In this document: in pieces, positions 14,176 to 20,355 of the stretch
How the letters are laid out: each line of letters begins with the position of its first letter
Numbering within the stretch: the first letter of the stretch is position 1
IMG/VR virus record: IMGVR_UViG_3300000553_000326
Span: 3,455 to 24,560 of that record
Direction: 5' to 3' (one strand)
DNA: 21,106 nucleotides
DNA from: a virus
Program-made: the position numbers and the translations under genes
Notes under the pieces: generated by a model
Told to the model about the DNA's origin: nothing
Seen by the model: only the letters and a program-made list of their open reading frames with translations
Database searches by the model: none

Positions 14176-14349
14176 CTACTCGACGGCCTTGACAGGGGTC
14201 GCAGCGGTGAGCTTAGCGGTCAGCTTCTCGAGCTTCACGCGGAGTTTGTCAGCGGCCTTGAGGTGGGTGCTGGCGAGCTTGTCAGCGGCCTTCAGCTCAG
14301 CGGCCAAGGCCTTCACTTCGGTTTTGAGGGCTTTCACATCGACGGCCAT
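14176..14349 (-). CDS. Small Ala/Lys/Leu coiled-coil protein
   Basis: 57 residues made almost only of Ala, Lys, Leu, Glu, Val and Thr. Internal repeats (LAAELKAADKLAS, HLKAADKLRVK, KLEKLTAKL) predict a single long helix or coiled coil; the net charge is slightly positive. Function is unknown; DNA or protein scaffolding is possible. AAGGAGG lies four bases before the ATG, indicating strong expression. A TATAAT box lies 46 bases upstream of the start. Confidence 0.7.
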   Translation of the reverse strand: MAVDVKALKTEVKALAAELKAADKLASTHLKAADKLRVKLEKLTAKLTAATPVKAVE

Positions 14350-14394
14350 GAGGCCTCCTTGTTGACTACGGGCACGGCCCGCGGGGTTAAGAGA

Positions 14395-14404
14395 ATTATA
14401 GACC
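14395..14404 (-). promoter_or_regulatory. Possible weak or activator-dependent promoter (-10 only)
   Basis: Minus-strand GGTCTATAAT matches the extended -10 of the four good promoters in this window, but at 16 bases upstream only AAATAA is found in place of TTTACA. It lies just before the coiled-coil gene, at the end of the primase-helicase gene. Confidence 0.45.
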
Positions 14405-14416
14405 AATTGAAACTGA

Positions 14417-16525
14417 TTATTTATGAATTGTCTTCAAGTATTTTTGGGCTCGGTCCTGACGGGCCGCTGCCCAGATCTCCTGATTGGCGATGGCGAAGTA
14501 ACGTGACCTCGACCCGCTGGAATCCGCAATCACCATGTCCCTGCAGGCCTTCACAGCCCCCACCTCCTTGAGGGTGTTGTTGATGGCCGCCAGGGAAGGG
14601 GCCTTACCGCTCAGGTTGTTGTAGGCGAGGTAATGGGCCAGCACCTGCTTGGTCGTCATGAGGTCACACTGGGTCCAGCCCCGCATGCAGGCCGCCGTAG
14701 GGTCCTCGAGCAACAGGCGGCACCAGGCACCCAGGTCGGACTCGGTGGCGGTGATCATGTGCACCTTGGCCTGGGTCCTTGGTGGGTCTGCGTAGGGGTT
14801 GAAGCCACGGACATCGACCTCGAGCAGGTGGTGGAAGAGGGCCGGCCCTGACTGCTCGTCAGCGAGCCAGTCCGCTAGGGTGTCGTAGAACTCCCGGCTG
14901 GCGGGGGTCCTAGGTCCTTCCACCACGAAGAACCGGCGGTCGTCCGCGTCTAGCTTGAAGGCGTCTGCCTCGTTCGAGGCAAACATGAGGTTCGCCTTGG
15001 CGGGGATTTCGTACTCTGGCACATACTTCTCATTGACGGTCGTCACATTCCGGGTCACGATGTCCTTGAGGGCCGCCGCGTACTGCCGTTGGTCAGCGTG
15101 GTCGGTCCCCGTGGCCTCGTCCCCGAAGATGAACTGCTTACGCACCTCCCAGCCGTTGAAGTTGCTCTTGAGCTGCTGCTGGGTGATCTTGCCGTAGTTC
15201 TTCCCGTAGATGAGGCTCATGGCCTTCGCCAACTGGCCCTTGCCGATGCCCTGCCGGCCGTGGAGGATGACCGCTGAGTTCATCTTGGTCCCTGGCACCT
15301 GGACGGGGTAGGCGAGCCACTGCATGAACCACTTGGCCTCGTCGGGCTCGATGTGTTGGGTCATGAACTTGAAAAGCTCCAGGAACGGCTTGACGTCCCC
15401 TGCCACCGGGTGGCATCCCCAGCCGGGCCAGACGTTCCACTCGCCGTAGTCGTCCCCGACCCGCTGGATGAGCTTGCCCTCGCCTGGCTCATAGGTCAGG
15501 CGGCTCACCTCGTGCCTGAGCGGCCAGTCCAGCCAGTGCTTGGCAGCCTTGATCTGCTTCCTGACCAGCTCCCCATTCTTATCGAGCTCGACGGCATAGC
15601 AGTAGCGATTCGACTCAAGGGCACCGGTGAACTTATCCCGGTCCACGAGCTTCACCACGTCAGGCGAATGCAGCACCAGGACGGTCGAGGTGTCACGCAC
15701 GAAGGCATAGCGCTGGTTCAGCTCCCATAGGGACGTGGTGTAGCCGAAGAAGTTGGCTGTGACCAGCAGGTCCTCGAGGGTCTGCTTCCCATCAGGCAGG
15801 AGGAGCAGGTCATCGAGCCCCACCTTGGCGCCGTCTGAGGGGATGAAGGCGGTCTTCACGATGGCCCCACGCTGGGCAAGGAGGTCGGCCAGGTCGTTGA
15901 CAGCGGCCGCCACCGAGGTGTTGGTTTTCAGGTCAGAGTCGAAGATGATCGTCACGACCCGCCGGGCCCACTCGACCAGCTGGAGGCTGGGGAGGAACGG
16001 GCACCCGAACCGCTGGCTCTTGGTCGACCACACGCCACCGAGGCCGATCGTGAGGAACCCCTCCTTGCAGGCCTTCGCCGCCTTAAGTTCCCCTTCAGTG
16101 ATAATGAGCGGCACCGTGTGGTCGTGGAGGATCGTGGCCCAATCGACGTTGGCGGGGAAGTAAGCGGCGGGCGGTAGGTCGGTAGGACCCAGGTAGCTGC
16201 ACGGGTCCTTGCCGGGGCTGCCGTCGAAGCCCTTGGGTGGTGGCCCGAGGTGGCGGACGCGGCTGGCTGGTGGAAGCCCAGGGGCGTGGCGGAGGGGTTC
16301 ACCGGTGGCCGGGTGCAGGTAGTTGAAGAGCAGGACGGGGCGGGGGTCCTTGTGGGCGCCGTACTCCTCAGGCAGACGATTGTGCTCACGGACCTCGACA
16401 GCGAGGCTGGCTGCGTCCCCCAGGGTGAGGCCCGACGACCTGAGCTTGGCCTCCGCCAGGTCGACGAGCTCGGGGCGGGCATTAGCAAAAGGCTTGGATG
16501 AAGCGGGCTTGTTACTCACCGCCAT
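14417..16525 (-). CDS. Primase-helicase: TOPRIM-like domain plus SF3/D5-type helicase
   Basis: 702 residues. The N-terminal third includes a TOPRIM-like fold (DUF3854 type): PLIITEGELKAAKAC with Glu145 and VTIIFDSDLKTN with Asp196 and Asp198. A linker leads to a helicase domain with Walker A GRQGIGKG (423-430), Walker B FIFGDEA (465-471) and an SF3-like sensor region (NLMFASNEADAF, DDRRFFVV). The C-terminal ~100 residues resemble a small winged-helix region. Together this is a common phage replicative primase-helicase. Zinc-binding primase cysteines are not evident, so primer synthesis is inferred rather than certain. The ATG overlaps the HTH gene by 14 bases. Confidence 0.85.
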   Translation of the reverse strand: MAVSNKPASSKPFANARPELVDLAEAKLRSSGLTLGDAASLAVEVREHNRLPEEYGAHKDPRPVLLFNYLHPATGEPLRHAPGLPPASRVRHLGPPPKGFDGSPGKDPCSYLGPTDLPPAAYFPANVDWATILHDHTVPLIITEGELKAAKACKEGFLTIGLGGVWSTKSQRFGCPFLPSLQLVEWARRVVTIIFDSDLKTNTSVAAAVNDLADLLAQRGAIVKTAFIPSDGAKVGLDDLLLLPDGKQTLEDLLVTANFFGYTTSLWELNQRYAFVRDTSTVLVLHSPDVVKLVDRDKFTGALESNRYCYAVELDKNGELVRKQIKAAKHWLDWPLRHEVSRLTYEPGEGKLIQRVGDDYGEWNVWPGWGCHPVAGDVKPFLELFKFMTQHIEPDEAKWFMQWLAYPVQVPGTKMNSAVILHGRQGIGKGQLAKAMSLIYGKNYGKITQQQLKSNFNGWEVRKQFIFGDEATGTDHADQRQYAAALKDIVTRNVTTVNEKYVPEYEIPAKANLMFASNEADAFKLDADDRRFFVVEGPRTPASREFYDTLADWLADEQSGPALFHHLLEVDVRGFNPYADPPRTQAKVHMITATESDLGAWCRLLLEDPTAACMRGWTQCDLMTTKQVLAHYLAYNNLSGKAPSLAAINNTLKEVGAVKACRDMVIADSSGSRSRYFAIANQEIWAAARQDRAQKYLKTIHK

Positions 16526-16871
16526 GGACCACCCGCCCGCGGGTCACCTCAACCTGGACCCCGTCGACAACGTGCTTGAACTTGCCACCACCCATGGCGA
16601 AGTACTGCCGGACCGTCGAGAGGCTGAGGCCCAGGGCCCTTGCCAGCTGCTCGTAGGTCTCGATGAACTGAGGCTCCCCGGTAGGGTCCCCGAAGCCATC
16701 GAGCCTGAAGACCCGGAAGATCTGACCACGTCGATAGTGGTCCCACCGGGCCTTGACGGCGGGGTTGTCCTTCCCCCGCTTGGGGTGGGGAGTGCTGATC
16801 CGCGCGCGGGGCGGGTCCTCGGTGAAGTCCTCAGCGGTGATGATTACCACCTGGGTCGGTTCGTCGGGCAT
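16512..16871 (-). CDS. Helix-turn-helix protein, probable DNA-binding
   Basis: 119 residues. Residues ~70-92 (IETYEQLARALGLSLSTVRQYF) form a clear helix-turn-helix, followed by a small wing-like strand pair (KHVVDGVQVEVTRG). The N-terminal half is basic (HPKRGKDNPAVKARWDHYRR). It may be a regulator or a replication initiator/loader, since its stop overlaps the primase-helicase start. GAGG lies six bases before the ATG. A poor promoter-like pair (TTGCCG, TACGAT) upstream was not called. Confidence 0.65.
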   Translation of the reverse strand: MPDEPTQVVIITAEDFTEDPPRARISTPHPKRGKDNPAVKARWDHYRRGQIFRVFRLDGFGDPTGEPQFIETYEQLARALGLSLSTVRQYFAMGGGKFKHVVDGVQVEVTRGRVVHGGE

Positions 16872-16921
16872 AGGTTACCTCGGGGTCTTGATCGTACTGT
16901 AGAAGGGTTGGCACCGGCAAA

Positions 16922-17140
16922 TCATTTTTTAGGAAGGAGGCCACAGTCGCAGATCCACCCGGTGTGGGGCCTTACCCAGGACTTATGAAGGTTGCAATCG
17001 GGCTTGTGGACCCGACCTGCTCGGGCACACTCGTAGCACGTGGCGAGGTAGTTGTTGTCTCCGGGCTTGACGACCTGGCAGTAGCGGCAGAAGGTGGTCA
17101 TGGTGATCTTACCACGACGGTCTGGGTTCATGAAAGTCAT
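16922..17140 (-). CDS. Small Cys-rich (zinc-binding) protein, start uncertain
   Basis: 72 residues from ATG 17140, or 59 from ATG 17101. There are four cysteine groups: FCRYC, TCYEC, DCNLH and ICDCG, enough for two zinc knuckles. The longer start has AAGG six bases upstream and is preferred; an ATG at 17214 is also in frame. Function is unknown. It lies between the HTH gene and a zinc-ribbon gene among short early genes. Confidence 0.55.
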   Translation of the reverse strand: MTFMNPDRRGKITMTTFCRYCQVVKPGDNNYLATCYECARAGRVHKPDCNLHKSWVRPHTGWICDCGLLPKK

Positions 17141-17255
17141 CAATGACCTTAGGTAAGGTGGCTGATTATGGACATTGGTGGTTTGAGTGGCTGGGCGGCG
17201 GCTTCCCGTCATCGTGCCCACTTGCGCCGGTTGGTCGGACCACTCTTGGACAGCC

Positions 17256-17432
17256 TCACTCGGCTGCTTTGACTTCGACGGTGTGAGAAAAATCGTAGAT
17301 GTTGGTCCAGGTCGCCCCGCAGTTCTCGCACTCGGCTTCCTGGTAGACGTTCCGGTCCTCATCCAAAGCAGGACGATGGAGGTCCAGGTCAGTCCCGCCA
17401 CAGAGGGGGCATTGTTTGATGCCTTGGGTCAT
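17256..17432 (-). CDS. Small zinc-ribbon protein
   Basis: 58 residues with CPLCGG (Cys8/Cys11) and CENCGATW (Cys35/Cys38), the classic zinc ribbon of transcription-related and phage accessory proteins (as in Lar/restriction-alleviation-like small proteins, though I cannot assign that). ATG 17432 has GGAGG upstream with a short spacer. It is followed by a 115-base stretch with no better gene than the upstream extension of the next Cys-rich frame. Confidence 0.65.
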   Translation of the reverse strand: MTQGIKQCPLCGGTDLDLHRPALDEDRNVYQEAECENCGATWTNIYDFSHTVEVKAAE

Positions 17433-17453
17433 GGTTCCTCCAGTGGACAAAAG

Positions 17454-17567
17454 CTAGGTGCGGGACTTCCGTTCAACCACGCGACCTAGCAGGAAAATAT
17501 TGAGGACGAGGGATGCAATCGTGATGCAGGCCCAGACGAGTCGATCTTCGGCGCTGATCGGTGGCAA
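17454..17567 (-). CDS. 37-residue single-TM membrane peptide
   Basis: A short frame starting with TTG, with AGGAG five bases upstream. It encodes a polar N-terminus, one hydrophobic helix (LVWACITIASLVLNIFLLG) and a basic end (RVVERKSRT). The positive-inside pattern suggests N-out/C-in insertion in the inner membrane. It fills the gap between the genes ending at 17589 and starting at 17432. The role is unknown; small early membrane peptides of phages often act on host physiology or superinfection. Confidence 0.5.
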   Translation of the reverse strand: MPPISAEDRLVWACITIASLVLNIFLLGRVVERKSRT

Positions 17568-17588
17568 GGTATCTCCTGGACAAGAGAT

Positions 17589-17846
17589 TCAGGATTTGAT
17601 TCGGCGGAGGAAATCCCCGTCGAATCGAAAGCGGTCCTCATCGCCAAGGGTCACGCAAGCCCTGTTCACTTCCTCTGCAAGCCCTTCCATCCATTCCGGC
17701 GTATTGACCCTGCGGACGGTGATGAGATATTGCGCGAGGTTGATTAGGGCAGCGCGAAGGTGCTCCGAGCAGGAATGGCTCCCATCGTGCCCGTGCTTCC
17801 AGGTGTATCCACAGGTGCAGCATGAATGGGTTTCGGGATTGGGCAT
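17589..17846 (-). CDS. Small protein with Cys/His cluster and helical C-terminus
   Basis: 85 residues. The N-terminus CCTCGYTWKHGHDGSHSC offers cysteines at 9, 10, 12 and 26 and histidines at 18, 20 and 25 for metal binding; the rest is helical (LRAALINLAQYLITVRRV...WMEGLAEEVN). ATG 17846 has AGGTG five bases upstream; an in-frame ATG at 17879 has AAGG at nine bases and would add 11 residues. Function is unknown. Confidence 0.55.
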   Translation of the reverse strand: MPNPETHSCCTCGYTWKHGHDGSHSCSEHLRAALINLAQYLITVRRVNTPEWMEGLAEEVNRACVTLGDEDRFRFDGDFLRRIKS

Positions 17847-17946
17847 TGGATCACCTAGTAAGATTCGGGAATTGGACATAATCGGTGGCCTTGCGAGTCA
17901 ACCAGGCGCCCACCGAATGCGTCGGTTGCTTGACGTTATCGGACGC

Positions 17947-18069
17947 TTACCACGCGTGGGTCTCAACTGCAGGTTGGTGCCGACTGAGCCGCCTGGCGAT
18001 GAGCCTAACGACCAGCGGATGAAGCCAGCGTCTGAAGAGGCGGCGTGGAGTGAAGCGCCAGAGGTTCAT
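17947..18069 (-). CDS. 40-residue Arg/Trp-rich cationic peptide
   Basis: A short frame whose ATG overlaps the stop of the preceding micropeptide (ATGA). It encodes MNLWRFTPRRLFRRWLHPLV followed by an amphipathic, Arg-rich helix. About ten arginines and several aromatics give it the look of a membrane-active or nucleic-acid-binding peptide. Its strict stop-start coupling with the 29-residue membrane peptide argues that it is translated; no independent ribosome site is strong. Confidence 0.42.
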   Translation of the reverse strand: MNLWRFTPRRLFRRWLHPLVVRLIARRLSRHQPAVETHAW

Positions 18070-18155
18070 GAGGTCACCAAGTCGTGAAGGTGGTAGGCAA
18101 GCAGGGCCAGGAGGCTCCCCAGCCCTGCGGTGAGAATCAGACGGGTCCTGGTCAC
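18066..18155 (-). CDS. 29-residue hydrophobic membrane peptide
   Basis: The GTG start overlaps the stop of the 141-residue gene (GTGA). The peptide is MTRTRLILTAGLGSLLALLA followed by a short polar end, a single hydrophobic helix with a basic N-terminus. Its own stop overlaps the next start. Two consecutive 4-base overlaps are unlikely by chance in a non-coding gap, but the peptide is very short and its ribosome site is weak. Confidence 0.42.
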   Translation of the reverse strand: MTRTRLILTAGLGSLLALLAYHLHDLVTS

Positions 18156-18577
18156 TTGGCCGCCGCAGCCTTCCGGGCCAGCTGGCCGCGGTACCAACCG
18201 GGGTAGGTCTTCTTGTCGGCATCGAGGTTGAGGTGGCGGAAGATCTCATCGTTGGTCATCTTGGTGGTGAGGATCAGCTCCCGGATCTGGGCGGCGAGAC
18301 CTGAGCCGTAGGTCTTGACGGGGTGGACCTTGGGCTTGGCGACCGGGTCAGCGGTGGGTGTTAGGCTGCGGAGGCTCTTCTCGGCAACCGGCTTGAGGCG
18401 CGTGGGCTCCTCGACGGCCGGGGCCTTAGGGTTGAGGTGCAGGTCGAGCTTGAGGAGGTCGATGGTCAACTGGCCACGGACGTTGCTGATGAAGTTGTTG
18501 TAGAGGCTCTTGTCGATGCCCTGCTTCCGGAGGAAGGCAGTGGCGGCGTCGCGGGTGTTGAAGGTTTTGGTGGCCAT
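18152..18577 (-). CDS. Unknown protein; C-terminal domain shared with the 6171-6908 gene
   Basis: 141 residues. An N-terminal helical part (RDAATAFLRKQGIDKSLYNN) is followed by a Pro/Lys/Ala linker (~50-90) and a helical C-terminal domain (93-136: AAQIRELILTTKMTNDEIF then YPGWYRGQLARKA). This domain resembles the end of the 245-residue protein at 6171-6908 (shared I-x-x-x-[IL]-[KT]-[DN]-[DN]-x-IF and WYR-x-x-L). A small winged-helix or protein-interaction role is plausible. GGAG within CAGGAG lies six bases before the ATG. It is the second gene of the leftward early transcript. Confidence 0.7.
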   Translation of the reverse strand: MATKTFNTRDAATAFLRKQGIDKSLYNNFISNVRGQLTIDLLKLDLHLNPKAPAVEEPTRLKPVAEKSLRSLTPTADPVAKPKVHPVKTYGSGLAAQIRELILTTKMTNDEIFRHLNLDADKKTYPGWYRGQLARKAAAAK

Positions 18578-18622
18578 GGGAGGCTCCTGGGTGAGAGGTG
18601 TGGGATGGAAGGTGCCTGGGGC

Positions 18623-18769
18623 TCAGGCGTAGATGGGGCGGACGACATGGATGATTGAACCGTGCTGGAGGTCCAGTCGGTCACGGAGGTTCCGGGCAGG
18701 CTGGGCGGCGGTGAACTGCCGGACAACCTGCTTGGTGCGAATGTTGATGACCTGATAGCTGACGGGCAT
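18623..18769 (-). CDS. 48-residue protein, first gene of the leftward early transcript
   Basis: A short frame with CAGGAG five bases before its ATG. It is beta-strand-like: MPVSYQVINIRTKQVVRQF, then an Arg-rich helix (ARNLRDRLDLQHG) and a hydrophobic strand (IIHVVRPIYA). It follows the promoter at 18829-18856 after a CA-rich leader, with no other gene between. Function is unknown; the small size and lead position are typical of host-takeover genes. Confidence 0.6.
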   Translation of the reverse strand: MPVSYQVINIRTKQVVRQFTAAQPARNLRDRLDLQHGSIIHVVRPIYA

Positions 18770-18828
18770 GGGGGCTCCTGCAAGGTGTGAGGTGGAAGGT
18801 GTGAGTGGTGTTGCTTGCTACATCTACT

Positions 18829-18856
18829 ATTATAGGTCTGTCGTGGTCCTTGTAAA
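18829..18856 (-). promoter_or_regulatory. Leftward early promoter
   Basis: Minus-strand TTTACA (18851-18856), a 16-base spacer and TATAAT (18829-18834, preceded by GACC). The transcript begins with a leader containing GATGTAGCAAG (18814-18824) and CACTCACACCT, shared with the divergent promoter. Confidence 0.85.
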
Positions 18857-18991
18857 CCTTTATTTTCAATCTTTTTTAAAGAATTTGAGTGATTAGAAAG
18901 TGGGCACATTGATACTTGGCCGGGTGACAATGTGGTCTATATCTCTTCCTCGGGGTCCTTCAAACTTTTTGAATTATTTTGAAAATAGGGG

Positions 18992-19019
18992 TTTACAAAT
19001 GGTGTTGGAGGTCTATAAT
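18992..19019 (+). promoter_or_regulatory. Rightward early promoter
   Basis: TTTACA (18992-18997), a 16-base spacer and TATAAT (19014-19019, preceded by GGTC). An A-rich stretch, GAAAATAGGGG, precedes the -35. The leader repeats GATGTAGCAAG (19024-19034) and CACTCACACCT before AAGGAG and the ATG at 19064. Confidence 0.88.
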
Positions 19020-19063
19020 AGAAGATGTAGCAAGTCACTCACACCTCACATCAAGGAGCAAAC

Positions 19064-19357
19064 ATGACCCGCACAAACCTCAACCCCATGGGACCTTGGG
19101 AAGTTGCTGAAGACTTCCACGTACCCGAAGGTTTCTCTGATGGTTCTTGGGAAAATGATTCTTGCCCGTCAGTCTACCACCTCACGACGGAACACTCCAT
19201 CTACTGGGACACTGAGACCCACGCGAACGCGATTCGTGAGGGTTATTATGACGGTTTCTTGTGTGGTCGATTCTGTGTGGTCTCCAATGACACTTACGAG
19301 ACCATCTACAATGGCAACGACCTTCAAGAGGCGATTCGAGTCGCGTCAGTGAAGTAA
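19064..19357 (+). CDS. Small acidic early protein, function unknown
   Basis: 97 residues, acidic, with many aromatics (GPWEVAEDFHVP, IYWDTETHANAIREGYYDGF). There is no TM segment or known motif; it reads as a compact alpha/beta protein. AAGGAG lies five bases before the ATG, about 44 bases after the -10 box of a strong promoter, and a terminator-like hairpin follows at 19376. It is thus a one-gene rightward early transcript, the usual setting for a host-interaction protein or a regulator; no function can be assigned from sequence. Confidence 0.72.
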   Translation: MTRTNLNPMGPWEVAEDFHVPEGFSDGSWENDSCPSVYHLTTEHSIYWDTETHANAIREGYYDGFLCGRFCVVSNDTYETIYNGNDLQEAIRVASVK

Positions 19358-19375
19358 ACCAATGTGTGGTTGCTG

Positions 19376-19410
19376 AGGACCGAGGTCGTTTGATCTTGGT
19401 CCTTTGCTTT
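19376..19410 (+). terminator. Rho-independent-type terminator after the rightward early gene
   Basis: AGGACCGAG (19376-19384) pairs with CTTGGTCCT (19395-19403) in a 9-bp stem with one G-T pair and a 10-base loop, followed by TTGCTTT. It lies 19 bases after the stop at 19357. Confidence 0.65.
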
Positions 19411-19438
19411 ATGGTGAGATGGTTCGCTGATGGAAGGA

Positions 19439-19560
19439 AGTTCTATTTAGAACTGAGTTCTGTTTATGGGATGAATGAGGTTCATTGATCTTTGAACTGG
19501 GAACTATGAACTTTGCACCACGCAAAAAGCCAGCAGTTGAGGCAGATAGAACTCAGTTCT
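19439..19560. repeat. AGAACT/AGTTCT palindrome cluster and GAACT heptad repeat
   Basis: AGTTCT (19439-19444), AGAACT (19449-19454) and AGTTCT (19456-19461) form overlapping inverted repeats. The 13-base AGAACTGAGTTCT (19449-19461) recurs in reverse complement as AGAACTCAGTTCT (19548-19560). Between them GAACT occurs at 19494, 19501 and 19508, exactly 7 bases apart. This has the look of operator or iteron sites. Confidence 0.6.
19483..19508 (+). repeat. Degenerate copy of the 26-bp inverted repeat
   Basis: CATTGATC, then 10 bases, then GAACTATG. The left arm is perfect and the right arm has 6 of 8 consensus bases. It overlaps the GAACT heptad repeat, so it may be fortuitous. Confidence 0.4.
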
Positions 19561-19623
19561 AAAAGGCAAGGTTACGTAATGTAACATTCCTGTGAAGTCA
19601 TAACTCAGCACAAAACCTCGTCC

Positions 19624-19649
19624 CATTGACCCTCGCCATTGCTTCAATG
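19624..19649 (+). repeat. 26-bp inverted repeat, copy A
   Basis: CATTGACC, then 10 bases, then CTTCAATG: the same arm and spacer geometry as copy D, with six of eight bases pairing. Confidence 0.65.
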
Positions 19650-19654
19650 CAGCA

Positions 19655-19680
19655 CATAGATCCTAGTGCCAAGATTAATG
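19655..19680 (+). repeat. 26-bp inverted repeat, copy B
   Basis: CATAGATC, then CTAGTGCCAA, then GATTAATG. It begins 31 bases after copy A begins, about three helical turns, and its spacer is nearly that of copy C. Confidence 0.65.
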
Positions 19681-19711
19681 TGATGCATTTGTGATGATTA
19701 TCGCTTCTACT

Positions 19712-19720
19712 TTATACACA
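19712..19720 (+). other. DnaA-box-like sequence beside A+T-rich tract
   Basis: TTATACACA fits the TTATNCACA consensus exactly and lies next to a stretch of mostly A and T up to about 19915, including a pyrimidine run at ~19811-19847. One box alone is weak evidence of an origin. Confidence 0.35.
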
Positions 19721-20041
19721 ACGCACAGTATTCCTGTGCAAGAATAACCTATACGGCGAAAGGCATTTGATTACAATTTACAATTTTGCACAGCCGTTTT
19801 GCTATTCTTACCCCTTTTTCTATCTCTATCTCTCTTTTTCTTTTTTTACTAGAACTTTTTAAAAGAGATGTGTAAAAGGTAATACCTTCAGTTAAGCCTA
19901 TATATTTAATCAATATGATCCGCACAGACCTTGCACAGCGCATAGAAATCCGCCAGCGTTTCGCCCCGCAAAGTCACACGGAACGTGGCCACCATTGCAT
20001 CTCACCCCATCCTTGGTGCTGTGTGCAATGTAAGAGTAACA

Positions 20042-20093
20042 GGCAGCACTGCCCCAGAGGGTCAGCTCACTGCCCTAATGGGGCAGTGCTGCC
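20042..20093. repeat. 14-bp perfect inverted repeat with a competing internal hairpin
   Basis: GGCAGCACTGCCCC (20042-20055) pairs perfectly with GGGGCAGTGCTGCC (20080-20093) across a 24-base loop. The loop contains a second CACTGCCC (20068-20075) that can pair with GGGCAGTG (20081-20088) in a tight 8-bp hairpin, so the two structures exclude each other. Confidence 0.75.
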
Positions 20094-20126
20094 GTGGGTC
20101 AAGGTGCTGGGTGCCTCGGGCCGCGT

Positions 20127-20136
20127 GGCCTATAAT
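20127..20136 (+). promoter_or_regulatory. Possible -10 element upstream of the terminase gene
   Basis: GGCCTATAAT matches the extended -10 of the strong promoters in this window, but no TTTACA-like -35 lies 16-18 bases upstream. It may need an activator and would drive the terminase transcript. Confidence 0.4.
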
Positions 20137-20170
20137 GAGGGGCGGAGGTCCATGTGCCACGAGCAACGAT

Positions 20171-20196
20171 CATTGATCCTAGTGCTGAGATCAATA
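20171..20196 (+). repeat. 26-bp inverted repeat, copy C
   Basis: CATTGATC, then CTAGTGCTGA, then GATCAATA. Seven bases of each arm pair perfectly. Confidence 0.7.
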
Positions 20197-20355
20197 ATGC
20201 TGTGGCATGGATGGATGAAGCTGAGACTCAGCACCAAGATCATCGTGATAGAACCTCGAGCGAGGCACAATGGTCCTGGGCCCAGCGCGCATTATTGACG
20301 TCTCCGCGTCGTCGAGCCTTTGCCACCGAAAAATGCTGGAGTGCTAAAATCATAC

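Noticed and set aside
16872-16921. Promoter for the HTH/primase genes (TTGCCG-N18-TACGAT)
   Set aside because: Differs from the uniform promoter family of this phage in both boxes and spacing.
19749-19943. 64-codon leftward frame, Lys-rich
   Set aside because: The Lys/Arg/Glu run is a by-product of the pyrimidine tract; no ribosome site.
19915-20298. 127-codon rightward frame
   Set aside because: No ribosome site, many Cys/His/Arg in random order, and it crosses the dual hairpin and repeats.
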